6,847 nt of DNA from Dehalococcoidia bacterium (GTDB lineage: Bacteria > Chloroflexota > Dehalococcoidia > Dehalococcoidales > JAUVZE01), in the NCBI GenBank assembly GCA_004376435.1, contig SOJS01000097.1, positions 1 to 6,847 on the forward strand, given 5' to 3'. The first letter of the stretch is position 1; each line of letters begins with the position of its first letter. The notes under the pieces were generated by a model that ran no database searches, was not told the DNA's origin, and saw only the letters and a program-made list of their open reading frames with translations. Shown here in pieces: positions 1 through 5,915 of the stretch. Made by a program: the position numbers and the translations under genes.

Positions 1-80
1 AAGGCAACCACCTCTTCATCCTGATAAATGATGTCACTAGGTATCTTGCCGGCGGCAATCTGGCAGAAAATACACTCCAT
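1..80 (-). CDS. HIT-family (histidine triad) protein, N-terminal fragment
   Basis: Only the first 26 codons are in the window; the gene continues past the left edge. They read MECIFCQIAAGKIPSDIIYQ followed by DEEVVAF. This is the classic start of HIT nucleotide hydrolases/transferases, with a CxxC pair, then G-x-I-P-S and an acidic stretch before AF. The family hydrolyses or transfers nucleoside monophosphates from dinucleotides or nucleoside phosphoramidates. The histidine triad itself would lie outside the window and cannot be checked. The ATG directly abuts the TAG of the isocitrate dehydrogenase gene with no gap, and a GGTGAGG stretch at the end of that gene can serve as ribosome binding site, so translation is probably coupled. 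The exact substrate cannot be told from this fragment. Confidence 0.85.
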   Translation of the reverse strand, partial: MECIFCQIAAGKIPSDIIYQDEEVVA

Positions 81-1160
81 CTACCTCACCCCCTTTAGCT
101 TCTCAATGACGGCGTCGGCTACCCCGGAGGTGGTGGCTGGCGGGGCGGTGGGCTTCATGTCATAGGTAACATTTTTGCCTTCAGCGATAACCTCGGCGAT
201 AGCCTTTTCCAAGCGCTCAGCGTTTTTCTTCTCGCCAAGGTGGCGCAGCATCATCACCCCACTGAGCATCATTGCCATCGGGTTAACCTTGTTCTGGCCG
301 GCATATTTGGGGGCACTGCCGTGTGTTGGCTCAAAGACGGCGATATCATCGCCCAGATTAGCCCCCGGAGCCAGCCCCAGCCCGCCCACCAGACCGGCAC
401 ACAAATCAGAAAGGATGTCCCCATAGAGATTAGGGGCTACTATGACATCAAACTGGGGCGGCTTTTTCACCAGCTGCATTGCCATGTTATCCACAATCCT
501 GTCCTCAAACTCAATATCAGGGTAATTTTTAGCCACCTCTCGGGCACAAGTTAAAAAAAGCCCGTCGGAAAACTTCATTATATTTGCCTTGTGCACGGCG
601 GTTACCTTCTTTCTGTGGTAAGCACAGGCATAGTCAAAGGCAAAGCGGACAATCCTCTTGCTGGCAGTCTCGGAAATCACCTTCAGGCTAAAGGCAGTAT
701 CCTCCCTGACCACCTCCCCTCCTGTCTTCGAGATTAACTCTATCAGCCTGGCTGCCCCCTGGCTTCCCCTATCAAACTCAATGCCGCTGTAGAGGTCTTC
801 AGTGTTCTCCCTGACAATGACAACATCCACTTCCTTATATATTGTCGGCGCTCCGGGATAGACCTTGCACGGGCGGAGGCAGGTATAAAGGTCCAAACTC
901 TTACGCAGGGCGACATTAACACTGCGAAAACCGGAACCTACCGGTGTGGTCACCGGTCCCTTAATGGCAACCCTGTTTTTTCTGATGGAGTCAAGAGCAA
1001 AATCAGGCAGGGGGGTGCCAAACTGCTTCTGGGCATCACCGCCAAGGTAAGCCAGCTCCCAGTTAAAGGTAGTGCCGGTTGCCTCCAGAGCCCGCCTCGT
1101 CGCCTCAGTAATCTCAGGTCCTACCCCATCACCGGGGATAAGGGTAACATTGTAAGCCAT
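81..1160 (-). CDS. icd: Isocitrate dehydrogenase, probably NADP-dependent
   Basis: This 359-residue beta-decarboxylating dehydrogenase would convert isocitrate to 2-oxoglutarate and CO2 in the cytoplasm. The isocitrate/isopropylmalate dehydrogenase fold is clear: the N-terminal IPGDGVGPEI, the substrate loop VGSGFRSVNVALRK (Ser80, Asn82, Arg86), Arg96 in LRPC, Arg117 and Tyr124 in RENTEDLYSGIEF, Lys191, Asp224, and the family signature from Asn244 with Asp248 and Asp252. Ser80 and Asn82 favour isocitrate over isopropylmalate, and DLYTCLRP resembles bacterial NADP-isocitrate dehydrogenases. In APKYAGQNKVNP, Lys285 and Tyr286 occupy the positions that select NADP in the E. coli enzyme. The protein is about 60 residues shorter than the E. 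coli type. The ATG has a strong AAGGAG at 1166-1171, five bases upstream. It is third in an operon behind the two isomerase subunits (30 bp gap). Homoisocitrate or isopropylmalate as substrate is less likely. Confidence 0.9.
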   Translation of the reverse strand: MAYNVTLIPGDGVGPEITEATRRALEATGTTFNWELAYLGGDAQKQFGTPLPDFALDSIRKNRVAIKGPVTTPVGSGFRSVNVALRKSLDLYTCLRPCKVYPGAPTIYKEVDVVIVRENTEDLYSGIEFDRGSQGAARLIELISKTGGEVVREDTAFSLKVISETASKRIVRFAFDYACAYHRKKVTAVHKANIMKFSDGLFLTCAREVAKNYPDIEFEDRIVDNMAMQLVKKPPQFDVIVAPNLYGDILSDLCAGLVGGLGLAPGANLGDDIAVFEPTHGSAPKYAGQNKVNPMAMMLSGVMMLRHLGEKKNAERLEKAIAEVIAEGKNVTYDMKPTAPPATTSGVADAVIEKLKGVR

Positions 1161-1165
1161 TCTAT

Positions 1166-1171
1166 CTCCTT
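1166..1171 (-). promoter_or_regulatory. Ribosome binding site of icd, next to a small hairpin
   Basis: AAGGAG on the minus strand lies 5 nt before the icd ATG and supports that start. A small imperfect inverted repeat at 1169-1189 (AAGCG-GTAT-CGCTT core, extended past a one-base bulge) shares bases with the 5' edge of this site and could modulate its accessibility. The stem is short, so a regulatory role is only a possibility. Confidence 0.6.
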
Positions 1172-1190
1172 AAAGCGATACCGCTTAAGA

Positions 1191-1685
1191 TTATAGCCTA
1201 AAGTCGCCATATTTTTGAATATAGGGGATAAGCCCGCCCTCATCAAGGATATTGAGCATAACCTCGGGCATTTTAGCAAAGGTGAGCTTCCTATTACTGG
1301 TTATATCCCTGACGGTACCGCTTTTGAGGTCTATCTCAAGCTCATCACCATCATTAATCAGAGAGGTATCACATATCAGTAGCGGCAGTCCCTGGTTGAT
1401 GGCGTTTCTAAAGAATATGCGGGCGGCTGATTTAGCCAGCACCGCGCTTACCTCGGCCATTTTAATAACCAGCGGGGCATGCTCCCGACTGGAGCCAAGC
1501 CCGAAGTTTAAGCCGGCGACGATAAAATCCCCCGCCCTCACCCGACAGGCAAAGGTGGGGTCGGCGTCCTCCATAACATGCTTAGCCAGCTCAGGCAGGT
1601 CGCTTCTCAAATGTGCCAGACGGCCGGGGATAATGTGGTCGGTAGAGATGTTATCACCAAATTTAAAGGCTCTTCCCTTTAACAT
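1191..1685 (-). CDS. Aconitase / 3-isopropylmalate dehydratase-type small subunit (swivel domain)
   Basis: This 164-residue protein is the swivelling domain of a two-subunit hydro-lyase of the aconitase superfamily; its length matches the archaeal-type LeuD/HacB group. It starts with the usual GRAFKFGDNISTDHIIPGR, has the substrate-contacting GLGSSREHAP at residues 62-71, and continues with the typical RIFFRNAINQGLPLL. After IIPGR the specificity loop reads LAHL, unlike the YLRT of methanogen homoaconitase or the YLV type of isopropylmalate isomerase, so those two substrates are not supported by this motif. Because isocitrate dehydrogenase follows, I infer that it works with the large subunit as a citrate/isocitrate isomerase. 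The ATG abuts the large-subunit stop codon with zero gap, and AGAGG at 1694-1698 is a suitable ribosome binding site. A leucine-pathway role (leuD) remains possible, so no symbol is given. Confidence 0.85.
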   Translation of the reverse strand: MLKGRAFKFGDNISTDHIIPGRLAHLRSDLPELAKHVMEDADPTFACRVRAGDFIVAGLNFGLGSSREHAPLVIKMAEVSAVLAKSAARIFFRNAINQGLPLLICDTSLINDGDELEIDLKSGTVRDITSNRKLTFAKMPEVMLNILDEGGLIPYIQKYGDFRL

Positions 1686-2939
1686 CTAGATTACCTCTCT
1701 AGGGTCGGTGATTTCACCCTTAATGGCGGTGGCCGCCGCCGTCGCCGGGCTGCCCAGATAGATAAAAGCCTCGGGGCTGCCCATCCGCCCCTTAAAGTTT
1801 CGGTTAGCCGTGGACAGGCAGGCTTCCCCCCTCCCCAGCACCCCCTGATGAAGACCGAGGCAGGCGGCGCAACCCGGCGGCAGGATAGCCGCCTCAGCCT
1901 CAACCAGGGTCTGAATATAGCCCGCTCTGATTGAGGCTAACAAAACCTGCCGGGACGCCGGGGCAACGATTAGCCTGGTTCTTGGGTGTCGTTTCCTTCC
2001 CTTCATAATATCAGCCGCTATCGCTATATCGTCCAGCCGACCGTTGGTGCAGGTACCGATAAATACCTGCTGGATTTTAGTCCCCTTAAGCTCCTTAGCT
2101 TTAGCCGTATTATCCACCATATGAGGTCTGGCTACTGTCGGCTCAAGCTGGGCAAGGTTAATATTTACTATCTGCTCATAGGTAGCGTCATCGTCAGCAA
2201 ATAGTGGCTGGTAGTGGTCACCCCGTCCCTGTGAGGTCAGATATTGCTGCGTGGTCTCATCAGCCGGGAAAAGCCCCGCCTTGGCTCCAGCCTCCACAGC
2301 CATGTTGGCTACAGTGAGGCGCCCAGCCATGGTCATGCTGCCGACACCATCACCGCTAAACTCCAGTGCTTTATAGGTAGCACCATCGGCTCCAATCTGC
2401 CCGATAAGGTGGAGGGCAAGGTCTTTGGCATAGACGCCATCAGGGAAACTACCTGATACTACTACCTTGATGCTCCGCGGAACCAAAAACCAACTCTTGC
2501 CCAGAGCCAAGATGACGGCGACATCAGATGAGCCCATGCCGGTGGCAAAAGCGCCCAGAGCGCCAGCAGTTACCGTGTGCGAATCAGCGCCAACGATAAT
2601 GTCACCCGGTCGGGCTAGAGATTCAGCTACCAACTGATGGCAGACACCATAGCCAACATCATAGATAAGGCAGCCAGTCTGCTGAGCAAACCGACGCAGA
2701 AAGATATGGTCACCAGACTGCTCAGAATTAGGGCTGGGGGCGGCATGGTCAAGAAAGAGGGCGGTTCTGGCTGGATTAGCCAGATTTTGAAAACCGCCAG
2801 CCTGAAATTGTCTTACTGTCAGTGGTCCAGTAGTATCCTGGGCAAAAGCCAGGTCTACCCTGGCAATAACGATATCCCCCGAACCGGCGTCACTGCCTGA
2901 CTTCTGGCTTAAGATTTTCTCAGCTAATGTCTTAGCCAC
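1686..2939 (-). CDS. Aconitase / 3-isopropylmalate dehydratase-type large subunit (4Fe-4S)
   Basis: This is the catalytic iron-sulfur subunit of a two-subunit hydro-lyase that interconverts 2-hydroxy and 3-hydroxy tricarboxylates through a dehydrated intermediate. With the chosen start it has 417 residues, the size of archaeal-type LeuC/HacA. Cluster ligands are Cys297 in GTCTNGR and Cys357 and Cys360 in PGCAACLG; their spacing (60 and 3) equals that of E. coli LeuC. GADSHTVTAGALGAFATGMG and the C-terminal NRNFKGRMGSPEAF are also family hallmarks. A GTG at 2949-2951 would add four residues, but GTG 2937-2939 is preferred: GTGAGG at 2946-2951 then sits 6 nt upstream, and the protein starts with AKTLAEKIL, like most family members. 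It is first in the operon with the small subunit and icd, so aconitase activity is inferred; leucine or lysine pathway isomerase is the alternative. Confidence 0.88.
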   Translation of the reverse strand: MAKTLAEKILSQKSGSDAGSGDIVIARVDLAFAQDTTGPLTVRQFQAGGFQNLANPARTALFLDHAAPSPNSEQSGDHIFLRRFAQQTGCLIYDVGYGVCHQLVAESLARPGDIIVGADSHTVTAGALGAFATGMGSSDVAVILALGKSWFLVPRSIKVVVSGSFPDGVYAKDLALHLIGQIGADGATYKALEFSGDGVGSMTMAGRLTVANMAVEAGAKAGLFPADETTQQYLTSQGRGDHYQPLFADDDATYEQIVNINLAQLEPTVARPHMVDNTAKAKELKGTKIQQVFIGTCTNGRLDDIAIAADIMKGRKRHPRTRLIVAPASRQVLLASIRAGYIQTLVEAEAAILPPGCAACLGLHQGVLGRGEACLSTANRNFKGRMGSPEAFIYLGSPATAAATAIKGEITDPREVI

Positions 2940-2973
2940 CGCCAACCTCACTATGGGATAAAGAACGCTAATA

Positions 2974-3003
2974 ATGATATCACAGCGCCGATTACACAGG
3001 CAA
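2974..3003 (-). promoter_or_regulatory. Candidate promoter of the isomerase-icd-HIT operon
   Basis: On the minus strand a -35-like TTGCCT (2998-3003) is followed after 18 bp by TATCAT (2974-2979). The -10 box is preceded by TG in the extended -10 arrangement TGATATCAT. Transcription would start near 2967, giving a leader of roughly 25-30 nt before the GTG at 2939. The assignment rests on motif matching only. Confidence 0.45.
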
Positions 3004-3075
3004 ATCTACGGGCTCGTTGGCTAGTCCGCCTCTACCAGGTACTAAACTACTACCCCAACTATTACCTTCTGGCTA

Positions 3076-3103
3076 TTTACAGTTAGCTTATATGAGTTAA
3101 AAT
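3076..3103 (+). promoter_or_regulatory. Sigma70-like promoter of the coiled-coil protein gene
   Basis: TTTACA (3076-3081) and TAAAAT (3098-3103) each match the sigma70 consensus at five of six positions and are separated by 16 bp. The start of transcription would lie near 3110. The gene's ribosome binding site GGAG (3123-3126) is 7 nt before its ATG at 3134. This promoter is divergent to that of the isomerase operon, with about 70 bp of sequence between the two cores. Confidence 0.6.
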
Positions 3104-3133
3104 TAGGTAAACAGCAAAAAATGGAGTACGACC

Positions 3134-4177
3134 ATGAAAAAGAATGGAGATAGGGAAAACATCGTTGAGCTGTGGGGGCAGGAGTTCAACCTAGCCCAGA
3201 AGGGTTTGGATGAGAACCAGGTAGTTCCTTTTGTCAATGAAATCATCACCGAGCGTGACAGACTGGTAAAACATGAAGAGCATGTCTCCTCCCTTACCAA
3301 GCTTGCCGAAAGGACAGTTACCGAGGCTGATAAGATAGCCGAGGATATTAGGAAGGAAGCCAGAGAAAAAGCAGAAGAAGAAGCCAAAAAAATCGTTGAA
3401 GAAGAGCGAAATAAAGTTATCACTGCCGCCAATGAGGAGGCGGAAAAGATTAAGGCTGATGCTGAGCAGGAGGCAGAAGCACTGCTGGAGAACCAGAGAA
3501 AAAGGATTCAACCTGAAATAAGGAAGATGGCACAGGAGATACGTGACCAGCTTCTGGCGCAGCTGGAAAGCCTTAAACAGCAGGTGGAGGCTTCAGGAGC
3601 GGAGCTGGAAAGTAAGCTATTACAGCCTGAAGAAGCCAGCCCGGTAAGTGTTGAGGAGGAGCCAACCCCAGCCCCGGTCGCTCCACAAGAAGAAAATGTT
3701 ACCACCCCGGATGCCGCTTCAGAGGTAAAACAGGAAGATGCCGGTAATATTTTTTACGAACCCCAGCAGCTAGTCCAGACAATAGACCTAACCGATGTGA
3801 GCCGCCAGGAGGAGGGTAAACCAGCACCAGTCGACAGCCAGAGCGCAAAGAAAACCTACGAGGGGGAGGTAGAGGTAGAGGTTCTGCCTCCGGTAGACAT
3901 AATGAAGATAATGAAGATCACGAAACATCTTGAAACTCTACCTGAGGTGGAAAGCACCGAGCTTATACCTATAGCTGACAGACCTCTAATCATGACCCTC
4001 CTGCGTGAGCCGCTACCCCTGGCTGATATCCTGGTAGCTCTCCCTGAAGTGGACCAGGTTAAAGAAGACCCCAACGGGGAAAGTGAAGCCATCGCTGGCG
4101 CTGACTACCTCACCAACGGGCAAAAAAATAGAATTCAAATAACGCTTTCGTCAAACTCGGTGGCAGATAAAGCTTAA
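3134..4177 (+). CDS. DivIVA-like coiled-coil protein with a C-terminal alpha/beta domain
   Basis: This 347-residue protein has no signal peptide or membrane segment. Residues 10-45 contain EFNLAQKGLDENQVVPFVNE, which resembles the DivIVA/GpsB N-terminal motif (F-x-x-A-x-x-G-Y-D-x-x-x-V-x-x-F), with Leu25 where Tyr is usual. Residues 46-160 form a long, highly charged coiled coil rich in Ala, Glu and Lys, also similar to stalk proteins such as F/V-ATPase peripheral subunits. Residues 165-240 are a Pro/Glu-rich linker. Residues 242-312 look like a compact domain starting YEGEVEVEVLPPVD, then a helix and two further strands (EPLPLADILVALPEV). I recall similar C-terminal domains on Chloroflexota coiled-coil proteins but know no assigned function. 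It stands alone, with its own promoter and a terminator 31 bp after the stop. A scaffold or polarity role is a guess; the DivIVA resemblance is suggestive only. Confidence 0.75.
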   Translation: MKKNGDRENIVELWGQEFNLAQKGLDENQVVPFVNEIITERDRLVKHEEHVSSLTKLAERTVTEADKIAEDIRKEAREKAEEEAKKIVEEERNKVITAANEEAEKIKADAEQEAEALLENQRKRIQPEIRKMAQEIRDQLLAQLESLKQQVEASGAELESKLLQPEEASPVSVEEEPTPAPVAPQEENVTTPDAASEVKQEDAGNIFYEPQQLVQTIDLTDVSRQEEGKPAPVDSQSAKKTYEGEVEVEVLPPVDIMKIMKITKHLETLPEVESTELIPIADRPLIMTLLREPLPLADILVALPEVDQVKEDPNGESEAIAGADYLTNGQKNRIQITLSSNSVADKA

Positions 4178-4207
4178 TGCCAAACTCCCCAGAAGACAGG
4201 AATACCA

Positions 4208-4239
4208 AAAAAGCTTTAGCCTTTTGGCTAAAGCTTTTT
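4208..4239. terminator. Bidirectional intrinsic terminator
   Basis: A perfect 14-bp inverted repeat (arms 4208-4221 and 4226-4239) surrounds a TTTT loop. The arms begin with an A-run and end with a T-run, so the hairpin is followed by U residues when read from either strand. It ends the coiled-coil gene on the plus strand and lies just beyond the 3' end of RNase P RNA on the minus strand, so it can serve both convergent transcripts. Confidence 0.9.
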
Positions 4240-4243
4240 ATTT

Positions 4244-4604
4244 CCAGCCAAGTAAACCTGTAAGCCGAGTTTTGTACCCCGAAAAGTCGGGGCGGTGACC
4301 ATCTATCTAGCCCTGATGTTACCATCAGGGTCAAGCGGCCAACCCAGAGACTAGGCCGGGCGTCCTTTTCGTCTCTCTATTTGGCCTTGCTCCAGATGGG
4401 GTTTGCCCAGCCGACTGGTCGCCCAGCCGCTGGTGAGCTCTTACCTCACCATTTCACCCTTGCCCTGGCTTTAGCCGGGGCGGTATGTTTCTGTGGCACT
4501 TTCCGTAGGGTCACCCCTCCTGGGCGTTACCCAGCATCCTGCCCGGCGGAGCTCGGACTTTCCTCCCGCCTTTTAAAGCGAGCGGTCACCCGGTCTACTT
4601 GACC
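4244..4604 (-). ncRNA. rnpB: RNase P RNA, bacterial class A
   Basis: This is the catalytic RNA that removes 5' leaders from precursor tRNAs. On the minus strand the conserved blocks occur in order: GAGGAAAGTCCGAGCTCC (4548-4565), ACAGAAACATACCGCC (4479-4494), GGTAAGAGCTCACC (4432-4445), GGAGCAAGGCCAA (4381-4393) and ACAAAACTCGGCTTACAGG (4257-4275). The ends pair as helix P1 over 12 bp (4592-4603 with 4247-4258, including G-U pairs). P18 is a clear hairpin with a GUAA tetraloop, P12 has a GCGA loop, and P19 (CCCCGA-CTTT-TCGGGG) is present. The P15 stem closes a loop that contains GGA (4363-4365) where GGU, which pairs with the tRNA 3' CCA end, would be expected. The length is about 360 nt, normal for class A. 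The ends are inferred from P1 and may be off by a few bases. Confidence 0.96.
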
Positions 4605-4611
4605 TAGTTAT

Positions 4612-4640
4612 AGTCTAGTATGGAGGGTGTTATAAGTCAA
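4612..4640 (-). promoter_or_regulatory. Candidate rnpB promoter
   Basis: On the minus strand TTGACT (4635-4640) and TAGACT (4612-4617) are separated by exactly 17 bp. The predicted start, 7-8 nt beyond the -10 box, falls at 4604-4605, where the P1 helix of RNase P RNA begins. The agreement between predicted start and RNA end supports the call although the -10 box is only a 4/6 match. Confidence 0.6.
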
Positions 4641-4667
4641 CCAGCAACTATAGAGGTTATACAAACT

Positions 4668-4682
4668 TGGCTATAGTAGCCA
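4668..4682 (-). other. Small hairpin after rnhA
   Basis: TGGCTA-CTA-TAGCCA forms a 6-bp stem with a 3-nt loop, 5 nt after the rnhA stop codon on the minus strand. It lacks a proper T-run, so it is at best a weak terminator or mRNA 3'-end stabiliser. Read-through from rnhA into rnpB is therefore conceivable. Confidence 0.25.
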
Positions 4683-4686
4683 TAGG

Positions 4687-5088
4687 TCATCTCAAGGCTA
4701 TTTTTGCCAGATTATGAGCCTCAGTGTTTTGCTGGCTTGGGATATGGGTAATGGTGAAGGCGATAAACTGGGCAGTCAGCTGCTTCACCTGCTGGTATAG
4801 AGGCTTAAGAGCCAGGTTCTTCACCCGATACTGACCGCTAAGTTGCCTCACTACTAGCTCTGAGTCTAGCTTTATGTCAACATAACTGGCGCCTAACCTG
4901 ATAGCCTTTTCTAAAGCGGCGATGAGGGCTCTGTATTCTGCCTGGTTATTAGTTGCCCGACCAATGGATTGAGAAATAGTAGTAATGGGTCTACCGTGCT
5001 CATCCTTTATGATGGCACCTATAGCCGCTGGTCCCGGGTTAGGCTCAGCGGCACCGTCAGTAAATATTACCACTCTCTTTACTGCCAT
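4687..5088 (-). CDS. rnhA: Ribonuclease HI with His at the fourth carboxylate position
   Basis: This 133-residue protein cleaves the RNA strand of RNA-DNA hybrids, for example at R-loops and primers. The RNase H fold is clear: FTDGAAEPNPGPAAIG with catalytic Asp11, NNQAEYRAL with Glu51, and LDSELVVRQL with Asp75. The usual fourth carboxylate in the C-terminal (E)AD-x-LA motif is replaced: residues 123-128 read EAHNLA, with His125 encoded by CAT where GAT would give Asp. The protein is about 20 residues shorter than E. coli RNase HI and lacks its basic handle insertion, as in many short type-1 enzymes. AGAAGG at 5093-5098, 4 nt upstream, supports the ATG. It is the second gene after the zinc-ribbon protein (10 bp gap). 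Activity may be retained, since three of four acidic residues are intact, but a shifted activity is possible. Confidence 0.9.
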   Translation of the reverse strand: MAVKRVVIFTDGAAEPNPGPAAIGAIIKDEHGRPITTISQSIGRATNNQAEYRALIAALEKAIRLGASYVDIKLDSELVVRQLSGQYRVKNLALKPLYQQVKQLTAQFIAFTITHIPSQQNTEAHNLAKIALR

Positions 5089-5098
5089 CTAGCCTTCT

Positions 5099-5794
5099 TT
5101 AAGCCAGAAACAGGATGCGCCCGCAGCTGCTGCATTTCACCAGACTGCCGCTTCTTGCCTGCTGCAACTCAATAGCCGGCAGTGATATGCGGCAGCCACG
5201 GCATGTCCCCTGGTCCACCTTAGCCACGGCTGTCCCCTTGCCCTTCCTCAGTCCCTGATAGAGGTCAAGCATCTTGGGGTCAATCCTATCCAGCATTAGC
5301 TGGCGCTTATGCTCAAGGTCAGCCAATATATTTTTTAGCCTTTCTATATCAGCAGTCAGGTGCTGCTGCTGGCGCTGCCATTCAGTCTCCATTTTCTTAA
5401 GCTCGCTGCCAATAGCGGCAACACCGGCTTCTGCCACCTCAACCTGGTCAATTACCTCAAGTGCCCTGTCCTCCAGCTGGTCACGCTTCACCTTTAGCCC
5501 GTCAATCTCATGCTGGAGGCTAGCCAGCTCCTTGGGGTTTTTTATGCTGCCATCATATAGTTTCTGCTCCAGGGTGTTAATCTTGCTGGTGAGGTCGTCT
5601 ATCTCCCATTCTGCGGAATGGTGCTGGTGCTTAAGCTCCTCAAGGTGGTGGCGCTTTAAGGAGAGCTCATTTTGCACTCTGGCCACCTCCTGGCTCTCGC
5701 CCAGCTGGGAAACCGCCTGTTCCAGCGCCTGCTGGCGGGACTCAATGTCAAGGTCAAGCTCCTGCAACTGGTAAAGCTCCCTGGCAACACTCAT
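5099..5794 (-). CDS. Coiled-coil protein with C-terminal C4 zinc ribbon
   Basis: This 231-residue protein belongs by its architecture to the bacterial C4-type zinc-ribbon family (zf-RING_7, CT398-like). Residues 5-180 form a long antiparallel coiled coil with the family-typical loop LYDGSIKNPKELASLQHEI near residues 79-97. Residues 195-231 form the zinc ribbon, with Cys198-x-x-Cys201 and Cys221-x-x-Cys224. The role of this family is not settled; nucleic-acid binding and links to transcription or secretion factors have been proposed for relatives. It lies directly upstream of rnhA in the same transcript, an arrangement I recall from other bacteria, which fits a nucleic-acid role. No good Shine-Dalgarno sequence precedes the ATG; a promoter placed very close to the start suggests a leaderless message. 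Confidence 0.88.
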   Translation of the reverse strand: MSVARELYQLQELDLDIESRQQALEQAVSQLGESQEVARVQNELSLKRHHLEELKHQHHSAEWEIDDLTSKINTLEQKLYDGSIKNPKELASLQHEIDGLKVKRDQLEDRALEVIDQVEVAEAGVAAIGSELKKMETEWQRQQQHLTADIERLKNILADLEHKRQLMLDRIDPKMLDLYQGLRKGKGTAVAKVDQGTCRGCRISLPAIELQQARSGSLVKCSSCGRILFLA

Positions 5795-5803
5795 TTCAGC
5801 ACC

Positions 5804-5832
5804 ATTCTATAACAGCCTAGTAGTAATATCAA
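5804..5832 (-). promoter_or_regulatory. Candidate promoter of the zinc-ribbon/rnhA operon
   Basis: On the minus strand TTGATA (5827-5832) and TAGAAT (5804-5809) each match the sigma70 consensus at five of six positions with the ideal 17-bp spacer. Transcription would begin around 5797, only about 3 nt before the ATG at 5794. Confidence 0.55.
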
Positions 5833-5885
5833 TTTGGCTTTTAGGAAAAAGGTGACAAAATCTTATGGCATCATTAGAACATATG

Positions 5886-5894
5886 TGCTATTAT
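5886..5894 (+). promoter_or_regulatory. Candidate extended -10 promoter of the packaging cassette
   Basis: TGCTATTAT matches the extended -10 consensus TGnTATAAT at all but one fixed base. There is no good -35 box at the proper distance. The predicted start near 5901 lies just before AAAGGGGG (5903-5910), the ribosome binding site of the GTG at 5916. This agrees with a short leader and favours the GTG over the upstream ATG at 5865. Confidence 0.4.
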
Positions 5895-5915
5895 CAGGAC
5901 TTAAAGGGGGTTAAG

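Noticed and set aside
1252..1689. Plus-strand open frame of 145 codons opposite the isomerase small subunit
   Set aside because: It is fully antisense to a well-supported gene and shows low-complexity Ser/Leu composition with no ribosome binding site of note.
3121..3153. Ten-codon upstream frame (MEYDHEKEWR) overlapping the start of the coiled-coil gene
   Set aside because: Its ATG has no proper ribosome binding site and its GGAG is better explained as the site for the ATG at 3134.
3103..3511. Minus-strand open frames opposite the coiled-coil gene
   Set aside because: The Phe/Ser/Leu-rich products are the expected complement of Glu/Lys/Ala codons; the plus-strand gene has promoter, ribosome binding site and terminator.
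4381..4602. Plus-strand open frame of 73 codons
   Set aside because: It lies antisense within RNase P RNA, whose conserved blocks and pairing explain the sequence.
5274..5774. Plus-strand open frame of 166 codons opposite the zinc-ribbon gene
   Set aside because: Its product is a Ser/Trp/Cys-rich string with no motif, and it mirrors the coiled-coil codons of the convincing minus-strand gene.
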